From: Streptomyces mirabilis | GTDB lineage: Bacteria > Actinomycetota > Actinomycetes > Streptomycetales > Streptomycetaceae | Length of the DNA stretch: 64,000 nt | NCBI RefSeq assembly: GCF_039503195.1 | Contig: NZ_JBCJKP010000001.1 | Span: forward strand, 3,348,001-3,412,000 | Direction: 5' to 3' | In this document: positions 8,096 to 15,826 of the stretch, piece after piece | Layout of the letters: every line of letters starts with the position of its first letter | Position numbering within the stretch: position 1 is the first letter of the stretch | Program-made: the position numbers and the translations under genes | Notes under the pieces: model-generated | Database searches by the model: none | Seen by the model: the letters and a program-made list of their open reading frames with translations, nothing else | What the model was told of the DNA's origin: nothing

Positions 8096-9125
8096 GGAGC
8101 GGAGGTGCCGAGGAGCTGAGCCCCGGCTGCTGGTCCTCCGCGGGCGGCGGTGGCCAGGCGTCGCCCCAGTCCGCGTCGCGGGCCGCCCGGTACAGCGGCC
8201 CGTGACGCTTGGTCACCGTCTCGCGGTGCAGGGCCTCGTCGGGGCCGCACAGGTCCAGGAGTACCTGGCCCTTGCGGATCTGCGGCTTGCGTACGACGCG
8301 GGAGGGGGCCGGGGTCGGCGCGAGGCGGGTGGCGGCGACGTAGCTGAACTTCTCGTCCTCGTAGGGCAGGGAGCCGCCCTTGACCTGACGGTGCAGGGAG
8401 GAACGCGCGACCCGGGCGGAGAAGTGGCACCAGTCCTCGCCGGGGACGATCGGGCAGGCCGCGCTGTGCGGGCAGGGGGCGGCGACGTGGAACCCGGCGG
8501 TGATCAGACGGTCCCGCGCCTCGATGACGCGCGCGTAGCCGTCGGGCGTACCGGGCTCGATGATCACGACGGCCTGGGCGGCGGTCGCGGCGGCGGTCAC
8601 GACGGAGGCGCGGTCGGCGTCGGTGAGCTCGCCGAGGACGTAGGAGACGGTGACGAGATCAGTGCTCTCGATGGTGAGCGCCGATCCGATACGAGAGCGG
8701 TGCCATTCGGCGGACTTCAGTTCCGGGTTCGCCGCGGCGATCTCGCGGCCCAGCGCGAGGGCGGGCTCGGCCCAGTCGAGGACGGTCACGGGGCGGGCGC
8801 CCGCCCAGGTCGCGTTCACCGCCCAGGTCGCGGCGCCCGTGCCGCCGCCGACGTCCACGTGGCTCGCCGGCGTCCACTGCGGGACCGCGTCCGCGAACGC
8901 CTCCAGCGCCGATCGCACCGCCTCGAACGTCGCCGGCATGCGGTAGGCGGCGTACGCGACCACGTCCGAGCGGTCGCGGAGGACCGGGGTGTGGGTGGGG
9001 GTCGTTCCCCGGTAGTTCGCGATCAGCCGGTCGACCGCCTGTGTGGCCGCCTTCGGCGGGAGGCCGTCGAGGAGTCCGGCGAGGGCGGTACGCAGGGTCT
9101 CGGCGGGAGGTACGGGGACGTTCAC
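8046..9125 (-). CDS. Rsm22-family (small ribosomal subunit) SAM-dependent methyltransferase-like protein
   Basis: The 359-residue protein has a Rossmann methyltransferase motif HVDVGGGTGAATW near residue 90. It also has the Rsm22-type cysteine cluster PCPHSAACP...DWCHF near 220-240, which in mitochondrial relatives binds an iron-sulfur cluster. Rsm22/METTL17 proteins associate with the small ribosomal subunit; the bacterial role is poorly defined. The start follows the longest well-conserved frame and lies next to the right-hand repeat block. The 3' end is antisense to the last 50 bp of ddaH, so the final 16 or so residues (Cys/Ser/Arg-rich) are probably not conserved. Confidence 0.8.
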   Translation of the reverse strand: MNVPVPPAETLRTALAGLLDGLPPKAATQAVDRLIANYRGTTPTHTPVLRDRSDVVAYAAYRMPATFEAVRSALEAFADAVPQWTPASHVDVGGGTGAATWAVNATWAGARPVTVLDWAEPALALGREIAAANPELKSAEWHRSRIGSALTIESTDLVTVSYVLGELTDADRASVVTAAATAAQAVVIIEPGTPDGYARVIEARDRLITAGFHVAAPCPHSAACPIVPGEDWCHFSARVARSSLHRQVKGGSLPYEDEKFSYVAATRLAPTPAPSRVVRKPQIRKGQVLLDLCGPDEALHRETVTKRHGPLYRAARDADWGDAWPPPPAEDQQPGLSSSAPPLLNTSAPVCSTSRCRRP

Positions 9126-9177
9126 CCACCGATTCTACGGTCGCCGCGCCGGCTTCCTCGCCCCCGCCGCCCCTACC

Positions 9178-9470
9178 CGTCCCCTCCCCACATGGGGGCT
9201 CCGCCCCCAAACCCCCGATCGGCCTGAACGGCCTCGTCCTCACACGCCGGACGGGCTGAAGATGCGGGCCGGGGTGGGTGGGGTGCGGCCCCCGACCTCG
9301 CCCTGCAACGCCGGACGACCCAGGGCTTTCAGGAACGCGGGGAACTGCGCGACCAGCCCCCACCGGGCCGCAGCCGAAGAACCCCGCGCGTCCGGGGATC
9401 CGGGGCCCAGCCCCGATCCCGTAGGGGCGCGGGGAACTGCGCGACCAGCCACGACGCACCCGCAGGCGAA
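9178..9470. repeat. Composite dispersed intergenic repeats, right copy (inverted relative to 6978-7145)
   Basis: A hairpin (TGGGGGC-TCC-GCCCCCA, 9194-9210) is followed by the 40-bp unit at 9221-9260. Two copies of GGGGAACTGCGCGACCAGCC-type sequence end near 9360 and 9450. The block fills the 357-bp gap between the methyltransferase and serine hydrolase genes; nothing coding is supported here. Confidence 0.8.
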
Positions 9471-9482
9471 CAGAACCCCCGC

Positions 9483-10592
9483 TCACGCACCCCGTACCGC
9501 CCGCGCGAGCCGCGTCGCCGCCTCTGCCCGGGGCGCGCTGTCCGGAGGGCGTCGGCGGGGATGCACGGTGTTCGCGAGGAGCACCAGGAACGTGTCCGTC
9601 GCGGGGGCCAGTACAAGGGACGTACCGGTGAAACCGGTGTGCCCCGCGGCGCCCCGCCCGGCCAGCGCACCCATGAACCAGGGCTGGTCGACGGCGAAGC
9701 CGAGGCCCGGCGGGGCGAGCATCAGCTCGACGAAGTCGGGGCCGAGGATGCGGGCGGGGCCGTAGGAGCCGCCCGCGAGGAGGGTCCGGCAGAAGATCGC
9801 GAGGTCGTGGGCCGTGGAGAAGAGGCCCGCGTGCCCGGCCACCCCACCGAGCGCCCACGCGTTCTCGTCGTGCACGACCCCCCGCAGCATCCCCCGGTCC
9901 ACCTTGCCCCACGGCCGCCGCTGGTCCTCGGTCGCCGCCGCCCCCTCGCACGGCCCGAAGGACGTGGCGGTCATCCCGAGCGGCCGGGTGATCCCGTCGC
10001 GGACGAGGACGTCGAGCGTGCGGCCGGTGACGCGTTCCAGGACGTGTTGGAGGAGGATCAGGTTCAGGTCGGAGTAGACGTACTCCCCCGGCCGGGACGA
10101 GGGGGCCTCGGCCCGCAGCAGGGCGAGGCGCGCCGCGTCGTCCGGGCAGTCGTACAGCGGGAGTTCGGGGCGCAGCCCGGAGGTGTGCGTGAGCAGCTGT
10201 CGTACGGTGATGTCGTGGGCGCAGGCCGCGCGGAACTCCGGCAGATAGGCCCCCACCCGCGCGTCGATCCCCAACGTGCCCCGCTCCAGCTGCTGCACCG
10301 CGGCGACCGCCGTGAACAGCTTGGTGAGGGAGGCCAGGTCGAAGGGGGTGTGGACGGTCATCGGCCGCCGGTCCCCGGGCGGCAGTTCGACCCCGGCGTC
10401 GGTCTTCTCGTCGTACGAGGAGTAGCGCACGGCCCAGCCCGCCGCCTCCTCGACGGCGATGACCGGGCCGCGGCCCGCGACCAGCACGACGCCCGCCGCC
10501 CAGGGGCGCGGCCCACGGGTGAGGATGCGGACGTCCCGTACGAGGTGGCGCAGTTCCGTCGGGTCGAGTCCGGCCCGTTCCGGGGTGTCCAC
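9483..10592 (-). CDS. Serine hydrolase of the beta-lactamase/penicillin-binding protein class C family
   Basis: The frame shows the three active-site motifs of class C-type serine hydrolases: SLTK (SxxK, after FDLA), YSDLN (YxN-like) and GHTGFTG (H/KTG-like) towards the C-terminus. About 369 residues fit the family, which includes esterases, D-aminopeptidases and carboxypeptidases; no signal peptide is visible, so it is probably cytoplasmic. Start choice is uncertain: GTG at 10592 is the first standard codon near the homologous region, whereas CTG at 10613 would overlap the stop of the upstream MFS gene. It follows that gene by 17 bp and is likely cotranscribed. Confidence 0.85.
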   Translation of the reverse strand: MDTPERAGLDPTELRHLVRDVRILTRGPRPWAAGVVLVAGRGPVIAVEEAAGWAVRYSSYDEKTDAGVELPPGDRRPMTVHTPFDLASLTKLFTAVAAVQQLERGTLGIDARVGAYLPEFRAACAHDITVRQLLTHTSGLRPELPLYDCPDDAARLALLRAEAPSSRPGEYVYSDLNLILLQHVLERVTGRTLDVLVRDGITRPLGMTATSFGPCEGAAATEDQRRPWGKVDRGMLRGVVHDENAWALGGVAGHAGLFSTAHDLAIFCRTLLAGGSYGPARILGPDFVELMLAPPGLGFAVDQPWFMGALAGRGAAGHTGFTGTSLVLAPATDTFLVLLANTVHPRRRPPDSAPRAEAATRLARAVRGA

Positions 10593-10609
10593 GCGCAGTC
10601 TCGGTGCGC

Positions 10610-11974
10610 TCAGCTGCCCGCCGCCTTTCCGTCCACGGTGTGTCCCGTCTGCCAGGGACGGCACAGTCCCACGAAGAAGACGATGGCCACCAGTACCGCC
10701 GCCAGTTGGACGACGGCCATCGGGACCGCGGTGTGCTCCCCGGCGATGCCGACGAGCGGGGAGGCGATCGCGCCGATGAGGAAGGAGGAGGTGCCGAGCA
10801 GTGCGGACGCGGAACCGGCCGCGTGCCGTACCCGCATCAGGGCCAGCGCCTGGGTGTTGGGCATGGCGAGGCCCATGGCGGACATGAGGACGAAGAGGGC
10901 CGCGGCCACCGGGACGAGGCCTGCCTCGCCGAAGACTCCGGTGGAGAGCAGGAGCAGCGCCGTCGCGGCGAGGGCGATGAGGGCGAGGCCGACGGCGAGG
11001 ACCTTGTCGAGGCTGACCCGGCCGACGAGGATCTTGCCGTTGATCTGGCCGACGATCACCAGGCCGACGGAGTTGATCCCGAAGAGCAGGCTGAAGGTCT
11101 GCGGGGACGCGCCGTAGATCTCCTGGATCACGAAAGGAGAGGCGCTGATGTATGCGAACAGTGCCGCGAAGGCGAAGCCGCCCGCCAGCGTGTAGCCGGT
11201 GAAGACGCGGTCGGCGAGCAGTCCGCGCATGGCGCGCAGCGCCGCACCGACGCCGCCGCCGTGGCGCTGCGCGGGCTCGAGGGTCTCGGGGAGCCTGGTC
11301 CAGACGAGCGCGGTGAGTGCGATGCCGACCGCCGTGAGGAGGACGAACACGCCCCGCCAGTCGGTGGCGCGCAGGATCTGGCCGCCGATGAGGGGCGCGA
11401 CGACGGGGGCGACGCCGGAGATCAGCATGAGGGTGGAGAAGAAGCGGGCCATCGCCATGCCGTCGTACAGGTCGCGTACGACGGCTCGCGCGATCACGAT
11501 GCCGGCCGCGCCCGCGAGGCCCTGCGCGAGGCGGAAGGCGACGAGGAGTTCGACGTTCGGGGCGAGGGCGCACAGGGCGGTGGCGAGGACGTAGACGACG
11601 AGGCCGACGAGGAGCGGGCGTCTGCGGCCCCATTTGTCGCTCATCGGTCCGACGACGAGCTGGCCGAGCGCCATCCCGGCGAGGCAGGCGGTCAGCGTGA
11701 GCTGGACGGTGGCAGCGGGGGCGTGCAGTGCGCGGGTGACCTCCGGCAGGGCCGGGAGGTACATGTCCATCGACAGCGGGGGCGTGGCGGTGAGTCCGCC
11801 GAGGATCAGGGTGACGAGGAGTCCGGTGCGGCGCAGGGCACCGCGGTCCGGCGCTTCGGGCGTCGCCGGTGCGTCGGGGGTCGCCGGTCCGTCGGCCACC
11901 GCCGTGTTCGGTATGTGCCCCTCCGGGGCCTCCGGGCCCTTCGGGTCCCGCCTGGTGTGCCCGCGCTCGGGCAT
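10610..11974 (-). CDS. Bcr/CflA-type MFS drug efflux transporter
   Basis: The protein of about 454 residues has twelve predicted membrane helices after a hydrophilic Pro/Ala-rich N-terminal stretch. It matches the Bcr/CflA subgroup: the intrahelical segment SDKWGRRRPLLVG between helices 2 and 3 and the N-terminal MDMYLPALPEV signature. These proton-driven exporters act on drugs such as bicyclomycin and chloramphenicol, or on amino acids. ATG 11974 is chosen because GAGGGAGGGG lies just before it; a longer GTG start at 12004 lacks such a site. It is followed by the serine hydrolase and diverges from the oxidoreductase at 12085. Confidence 0.9.
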   Translation of the reverse strand: MPERGHTRRDPKGPEAPEGHIPNTAVADGPATPDAPATPEAPDRGALRRTGLLVTLILGGLTATPPLSMDMYLPALPEVTRALHAPAATVQLTLTACLAGMALGQLVVGPMSDKWGRRRPLLVGLVVYVLATALCALAPNVELLVAFRLAQGLAGAAGIVIARAVVRDLYDGMAMARFFSTLMLISGVAPVVAPLIGGQILRATDWRGVFVLLTAVGIALTALVWTRLPETLEPAQRHGGGVGAALRAMRGLLADRVFTGYTLAGGFAFAALFAYISASPFVIQEIYGASPQTFSLLFGINSVGLVIVGQINGKILVGRVSLDKVLAVGLALIALAATALLLLSTGVFGEAGLVPVAAALFVLMSAMGLAMPNTQALALMRVRHAAGSASALLGTSSFLIGAIASPLVGIAGEHTAVPMAVVQLAAVLVAIVFFVGLCRPWQTGHTVDGKAAGS

Positions 11975-12084
11975 GAGCCCCTCCCTCTTCGAGTAATCCG
12001 CCACCTATGCTCTCAGTTCGAACGGAGTGTTCGGGGTCACAGAACGTCAAGTGGCTGAGCGAGTGGCAGAGCGAAGGGCCGGGA

Positions 12085-13092
12085 ATGACGGGCGTGGGCG
12101 AGCGGGTGCGGTGGGGGATTCTGGCGACCGGCGGGATCGCGGCGGCCTTCACGGCGGATCTGGTGGACATGCCGGACGCCGAGGTCGTGGCCGTGGCCTC
12201 GCGGACCGACGCCTCGGCGAAGGCGTTCGCCGAGCGGTTCGGGATACCGAGGGCGTACGGGGACTGGGCCTCGCTCGCTGCGGACGAGGACGTCGACGTC
12301 GTGTACGTCGCCACTCCGCACTCGGCGCACCGGGCCGCCGCCGGGATGTGTCTGGAGGCGGGGCGCCATGTGCTGTGCGAGAAGGCGTTCACACTGAACC
12401 TGCGCGAGGCGGAGGAACTGGTCGCGCTCGCCAAGGAGCACGACCGCTTCCTGATGGAGGCCATGTGGATGTACTGCAATCCGCTGGTCCGGCGGCTCAA
12501 GGGCCTCGTCGACGACGGCGTGATCGGTGAAGTCCGCACGATTCAGGCCGACTTCGGGATCAATGGCCCGTTCCCGCCGTCGCACCGGCTGCGGGACCCC
12601 GCCCAGGGCGGTGGCGCGCTGCTGGATCTCGGCGTCTATCCGGTGTCGTTCGCGCAGTTGTTGCTGGGGGAGCCCTCGGGCGTCACCGCGAGAGCGGTGC
12701 TCTCCGACGAGGGCGTCGATCTCCAGACCGGAGCACTGCTCACCTGGGAGAGCGGCGCTCTCGCTTCGGTGCACTGCTCCGTCAACGGGGGCACCCCCGT
12801 CTCCGCCTCCGTCACCGGCTCCCAGGGCCGCATCGACATCCCGGGCGGTTTCTTCTTCCCGGACCGGCTCGTGCTGCACCGCGACGGCCGCGACCCCGAG
12901 GAGTTCACGGCCGACCCGGCGCACGGCCCGCGCACCAGCCTCAGGCACGAGGCCGCCGAGGTGATGCGCGCCCTGCGGGCCGGCGAGAAGGAGTCACAGC
13001 TCGTCCCCCTGGACGGCAGCCTCGCCGTGATGCGGACGCTCGACACGATCCGCACCCAGATCGGCGTCCGCTACCCCGGAGAGACCGACTAG
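12085..13092 (+). CDS. Gfo/Idh/MocA-family NAD(P)-dependent oxidoreductase
   Basis: The N-terminal Rossmann domain (RWGILATGGIAAAFTADL) and the conserved HVLCEKAFTLN segment (EKP-type motif with catalytic lysine) identify the family, which oxidises or reduces sugars, cyclitols or dihydrodiols. The 335 residues are normal. ATG 12085 is preferred over an in-frame ATG at 12007 because homology starts there and a purine-rich AAGGGCCGGG precedes it. It diverges from the MFS gene. Substrate unknown. The stop codon overlaps the first copy of a 14-bp tandem repeat. Confidence 0.88.
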   Translation: MTGVGERVRWGILATGGIAAAFTADLVDMPDAEVVAVASRTDASAKAFAERFGIPRAYGDWASLAADEDVDVVYVATPHSAHRAAAGMCLEAGRHVLCEKAFTLNLREAEELVALAKEHDRFLMEAMWMYCNPLVRRLKGLVDDGVIGEVRTIQADFGINGPFPPSHRLRDPAQGGGALLDLGVYPVSFAQLLLGEPSGVTARAVLSDEGVDLQTGALLTWESGALASVHCSVNGGTPVSASVTGSQGRIDIPGGFFFPDRLVLHRDGRDPEEFTADPAHGPRTSLRHEAAEVMRALRAGEKESQLVPLDGSLAVMRTLDTIRTQIGVRYPGETD

Positions 13093-13152
13093 GACGGTCC
13101 CACCAGGACGGTCCCACCAAAACAATCGCACCAGGACGGTCCGACCAGGACG
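13091..13152. repeat. 14-bp tandem repeat, about 4.4 copies, starting in a stop codon
   Basis: Units AGGACGGTCCCACC (13091-13104, 13105-13118), AAAACAATCGCACC (13119-13132), AGGACGGTCCGACC (13133-13146) and a partial AGGACG. The array begins within the TAG of the upstream oxidoreductase and occupies most of the short gap before the SDR gene. Confidence 0.9.
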
Positions 13153-13194
13153 CCGACACCGCACGGCAGCCCCTCCCGATTACGCTGCGGGCCC

Positions 13195-13980
13195 ATGAAT
13201 GCCCTCAACGACTCGAACGCCCTGCCCGCCTCGCAGGCGAAGATCGCGGTGGTGACCGGCGCGGGCTCCGGCATCGGCCGTGCGGTGGCCGTCGAACTGC
13301 TGCGCACCGGCTGGTCGGTGGCGCTCGCCGGACGCAAGACGGAGACGCTGGAGGAGACGGCCGCCCTCGTCCTTGAGGCGCCCTCCCTCGTCGTACGCAC
13401 CGACGTCTCGCGCCCCGACGACGTGGCGGCTCTGTTCGACGCCGCGCGCGAGCGCTTCGGGCGGCTGGACCTGCTCTTCAACAACGCGGGGACGTTCGGA
13501 CCCGGCGGTGTCCCGGTCGAGGAACTGCCGTACGAGGCATGGCTGCACGTCGTGAACACGAACCTCAACGGCGCGTTCCTGTGCGCGCAGGCCGCTTATC
13601 GGCAGATGAAGGAGCAGGACCCGCAGGGCGGCCGGATCATCAACAATGGCTCGATCTCGGCGCACACGCCCCGCCCACGGTCGGTGGCGTACACGGCGAC
13701 CAAGCACGCGCTGACGGGGCTGACCAAGTCGCTGTCCCTGGACGGGCGTCCGTACCGGATCGCCTGCGGTCAGATCGACATCGGCAACGCGGCGACCGAC
13801 ATGACCGAGCGCATGCGGACGGGAGCGTTGCAGGCGAACGGGGAAACGGCGGTCGAGCCGGTGATGGACGTGGCGGACGTGGCACGCACGGTGCGGCACA
13901 TGGCCGAGCTGCCGTTGGAGGCGAATGTGCAGTTCGCGACGGTACTGGCCACCGCGATGCCGTATGTCGGGCGCGGTTGA
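13195..13980 (+). CDS. Short-chain dehydrogenase/reductase (SDR)
   Basis: The 261-residue protein has the classical SDR cofactor motif [14 protein letters not shown] near residue 17, the NNAGTFG motif near 98, and a catalytic Ser plus YxxxK in SISAHTPRP...YTATKHAL near 155-170. NAD(P)H-dependent oxidation/reduction of an alcohol/ketone substrate is expected; substrate unknown. It lies 102 bp after an oxidoreductase in the same direction, separated by a tandem repeat, so cotranscription is possible. Confidence 0.9.
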   Translation: MNALNDSNALPASQAKIAVVTGAGSGIGRAVAVELLRTGWSVALAGRKTETLEETAALVLEAPSLVVRTDVSRPDDVAALFDAARERFGRLDLLFNNAGTFGPGGVPVEELPYEAWLHVVNTNLNGAFLCAQAAYRQMKEQDPQGGRIINNGSISAHTPRPRSVAYTATKHALTGLTKSLSLDGRPYRIACGQIDIGNAATDMTERMRTGALQANGETAVEPVMDVADVARTVRHMAELPLEANVQFATVLATAMPYVGRG

Positions 13981-13993
13981 CGGGCCCCGGACA

Positions 13994-14033
13994 GCTCGTC
14001 GACGGCTCGTCAACGGCTCGTCAACGGCTCAAC
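13994..14033. repeat. 11-bp tandem repeat (GCTCGTCAACG), 3.6 copies
   Basis: Units at 13994-14004 (GCTCGTCGACG), 14005-14015 and 14016-14026 (GCTCGTCAACG) with a partial copy to 14033, just after the SDR stop at 13980. Confidence 0.85.
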
Positions 14034-14168
14034 CTACACAAACGGAAGCTGAACCTCCGTACCGTTCGGGCCGGTGGCAGGCTTATGCTCGTGCCTTCTC
14101 CACCAGAGCTTCACACTTGGAGTGGAGGACTTCGGTACGACCACGGTCCACACCGAGGGGGGTGGTGG

Positions 14169-14244
14169 CAGCCGTTCCGCGGCCTGGGTGGGGGGCGGAC
14201 CTCGCGCGGGACCGCGAGGTGAGCTCCGAGCCTCGGAACGGCTG
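14169..14244. terminator. Nested inverted repeat between convergent genes, probable bidirectional terminator
   Basis: Outer 11-bp arms CAGCCGTTCCG (14169-14179) and CGGAACGGCTG (14234-14244) enclose an inner 7-bp hairpin CCTCGCG/CGCGAGG (14200-14206, 14213-14219). It lies between the rightward SDR gene and the leftward carboxypeptidase gene. The remainder of the 299-bp gap (13981-14279) holds only the 11-bp tandem repeat. Confidence 0.55.
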
Positions 14245-14279
14245 TCCCAATGACGGCCGCCCCCCAGCGGCCACCGCGG

Positions 14280-15488
14280 TCAGCCCTGCTGACCGTCCTG
14301 ACCGTCCTGGCGTCCCTCGGGGGCCTCGTCCCCCACCACACGCCGCCGCCTGCGCCACGCGTACGCCCCGCCCGCGAGCAGCGCGACCGCTCCCCCGGCC
14401 CCGCCGACCAGCCCCCACGACGACGAGCCGCCGTCGCCCGCGGCCGTCGCGGGAGCTCCGGCCGCCGCCGTCGCCGCCTTCCGGGTGGGGGCCGCGGAGG
14501 CGCCGCCCTCGCTGAGCGGATCGACGAGGGCGCCCACGGGCTGGGCCTTCGCGCCCTCCTTGAACCCCCAGTCGAGCAGCGCGGCCGTCTCCTCGTAGAC
14601 GCCGCTGCCGCCGCTCTTGGGGTGCATCACGGTGACGAGGAGGGTCCGCCCGCCACGGGTCGCGGCGCCGGTGAAGGTGTTGCCGGCGTTGCTGGTGTAG
14701 CCGTTCTTCACGCCGATGAGTCCGTCGTACGTCGGCACACCCCACGCGCCCGTCAGCAGGCGGTCGGTGTTCTGGATCTGGAAGGTCTTCTTGCCGCCCG
14801 CCGGGAAGTTCGCGGTCTTCGTGTGGCAGTAGGCGCGGAAGTCGGCGTCGGCGAGGCCGTGGCGGGCGAAGAGCGTCAGGTCGTACGCGGACGACACCTG
14901 CCCCTTGTGGTCGAAGCCGTCGGGGCTGACCACATGGGTGTCCAGGGCCTGCAGGTCCTGGGCCTTGGCCTGCATCTGGGCGACCGTCCTGGCGACACCC
15001 CCGTTCATGTGGCTGAGGACGTGCACCGCGTCGTTGCCGGAGCGCAGGAAGACGCCGAGCCACAACTGCTCGACGGTGTAGGTGATGCCGGGCTTGACGC
15101 CGACCATGCTCGAGCCCGCGGGGATGTCGGCGAGGTCGGCGTCGGTCACCCGGTGCCGCTCGGTCCGCTCGAAGTTCTTCAGCACGGTGTCCGCGAAGAG
15201 CATCTTCAGCGTGGAGGCGGGCGCCAGGTGCGTGTGCGCGTGGTACGAGGCGAGCACCTCGCCGCTCTGGTGGTCGGCGACGAGCCAGGAGCGGGCGGTG
15301 AGCCGCTTCGGCAGTCCCGCGGCACCGCGCACCTGGACGCCGGCGCGAGCGAGCCGCTCACCGCCGATCACGGGCGTGGCGGCCGACGCCGGGGAGGCCG
15401 CGGCCAGCGGGAGCGCCGCGACGAGGCCGAGGGCGGCACGGCGGGACAGCCGAGCGGCACGCGGAGGGACGGGAGAGGAATCACGCAT
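14280..15488 (-). CDS. D-alanyl-D-alanine carboxypeptidase (PBP5/DacA-type, membrane anchored)
   Basis: A 402-residue exported protein: the N-terminus (PRAARLSRRAALGLVAALP) looks like a twin-arginine or Sec signal ending in ASAATP. The serine-peptidase S11 motifs are STLK (SxxK), SGN (SxN) and KNG in GVKNGYTSNAG, where KTG is usual; that change is known in some streptomycete members. A C-terminal hydrophobic helix (LVGGAGGAVALLAGGAYAW) followed by RRRRR anchors it with the catalytic domain outside. It trims the terminal D-Ala of peptidoglycan stem peptides. ATG 15488 is used; the frame runs upstream without a plausible leader. Confidence 0.92.
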   Translation of the reverse strand: MRDSSPVPPRAARLSRRAALGLVAALPLAAASPASAATPVIGGERLARAGVQVRGAAGLPKRLTARSWLVADHQSGEVLASYHAHTHLAPASTLKMLFADTVLKNFERTERHRVTDADLADIPAGSSMVGVKPGITYTVEQLWLGVFLRSGNDAVHVLSHMNGGVARTVAQMQAKAQDLQALDTHVVSPDGFDHKGQVSSAYDLTLFARHGLADADFRAYCHTKTANFPAGGKKTFQIQNTDRLLTGAWGVPTYDGLIGVKNGYTSNAGNTFTGAATRGGRTLLVTVMHPKSGGSGVYEETAALLDWGFKEGAKAQPVGALVDPLSEGGASAAPTRKAATAAAGAPATAAGDGGSSSWGLVGGAGGAVALLAGGAYAWRRRRRVVGDEAPEGRQDGQDGQQG

Positions 15489-15701
15489 CCCGGGACCGTA
15501 CAAAAGAAGTTCGCGGGTCCGTACGCCGGGGTCTCGAAGTCGCCACGCGTCGGGCCCCCGAAGAAAGGGCACAGCGCACCCAAAGGCAGGGCGAAGGAAC
15601 ACCCCCCGCCCGTACGTCCGGCCGACTCCTGCCCTCAGCACCCCACCCCACAGGGGTTTCCTGGCAACAGCCCCTCCGGACCTCAGGAATCAGCTGTCTT
15701 A

Positions 15702-15717
15702 CGGAATATTGATTCCG
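15702..15717. promoter_or_regulatory. Palindrome CGGAAT-ATTG-ATTCCG, candidate operator before the ABC operon
   Basis: Perfect 6-bp arms around a 4-nt centre lie in the only AT-rich part of the 338-bp gap 15489-15826, about 110 bp before the permease start. Downstream the DNA has TCTCA-type direct repeats (CAGCTCTCACCCATCTCTTA), which may be response-regulator half-sites. Function is inferred only from position. Confidence 0.35.
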
Positions 15718-15826
15718 GACCCTACTTTCTCAGCTCTCACCCATCTCTTACTCAGCCCCGCTCAAAGGTTTCTCCATAGCTTGTGGCCGCGCCCACAGCG
15801 GGCGCCAAGAACCTTTGGGGAACGGG

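Noticed and set aside
9483..12539. A 1018-codon minus-strand frame joining serine hydrolase, MFS and oxidoreductase regions
   Set aside because: Only its C-terminal part encodes a protein family. The rest is out of frame with the MFS gene and antisense to the oxidoreductase gene.
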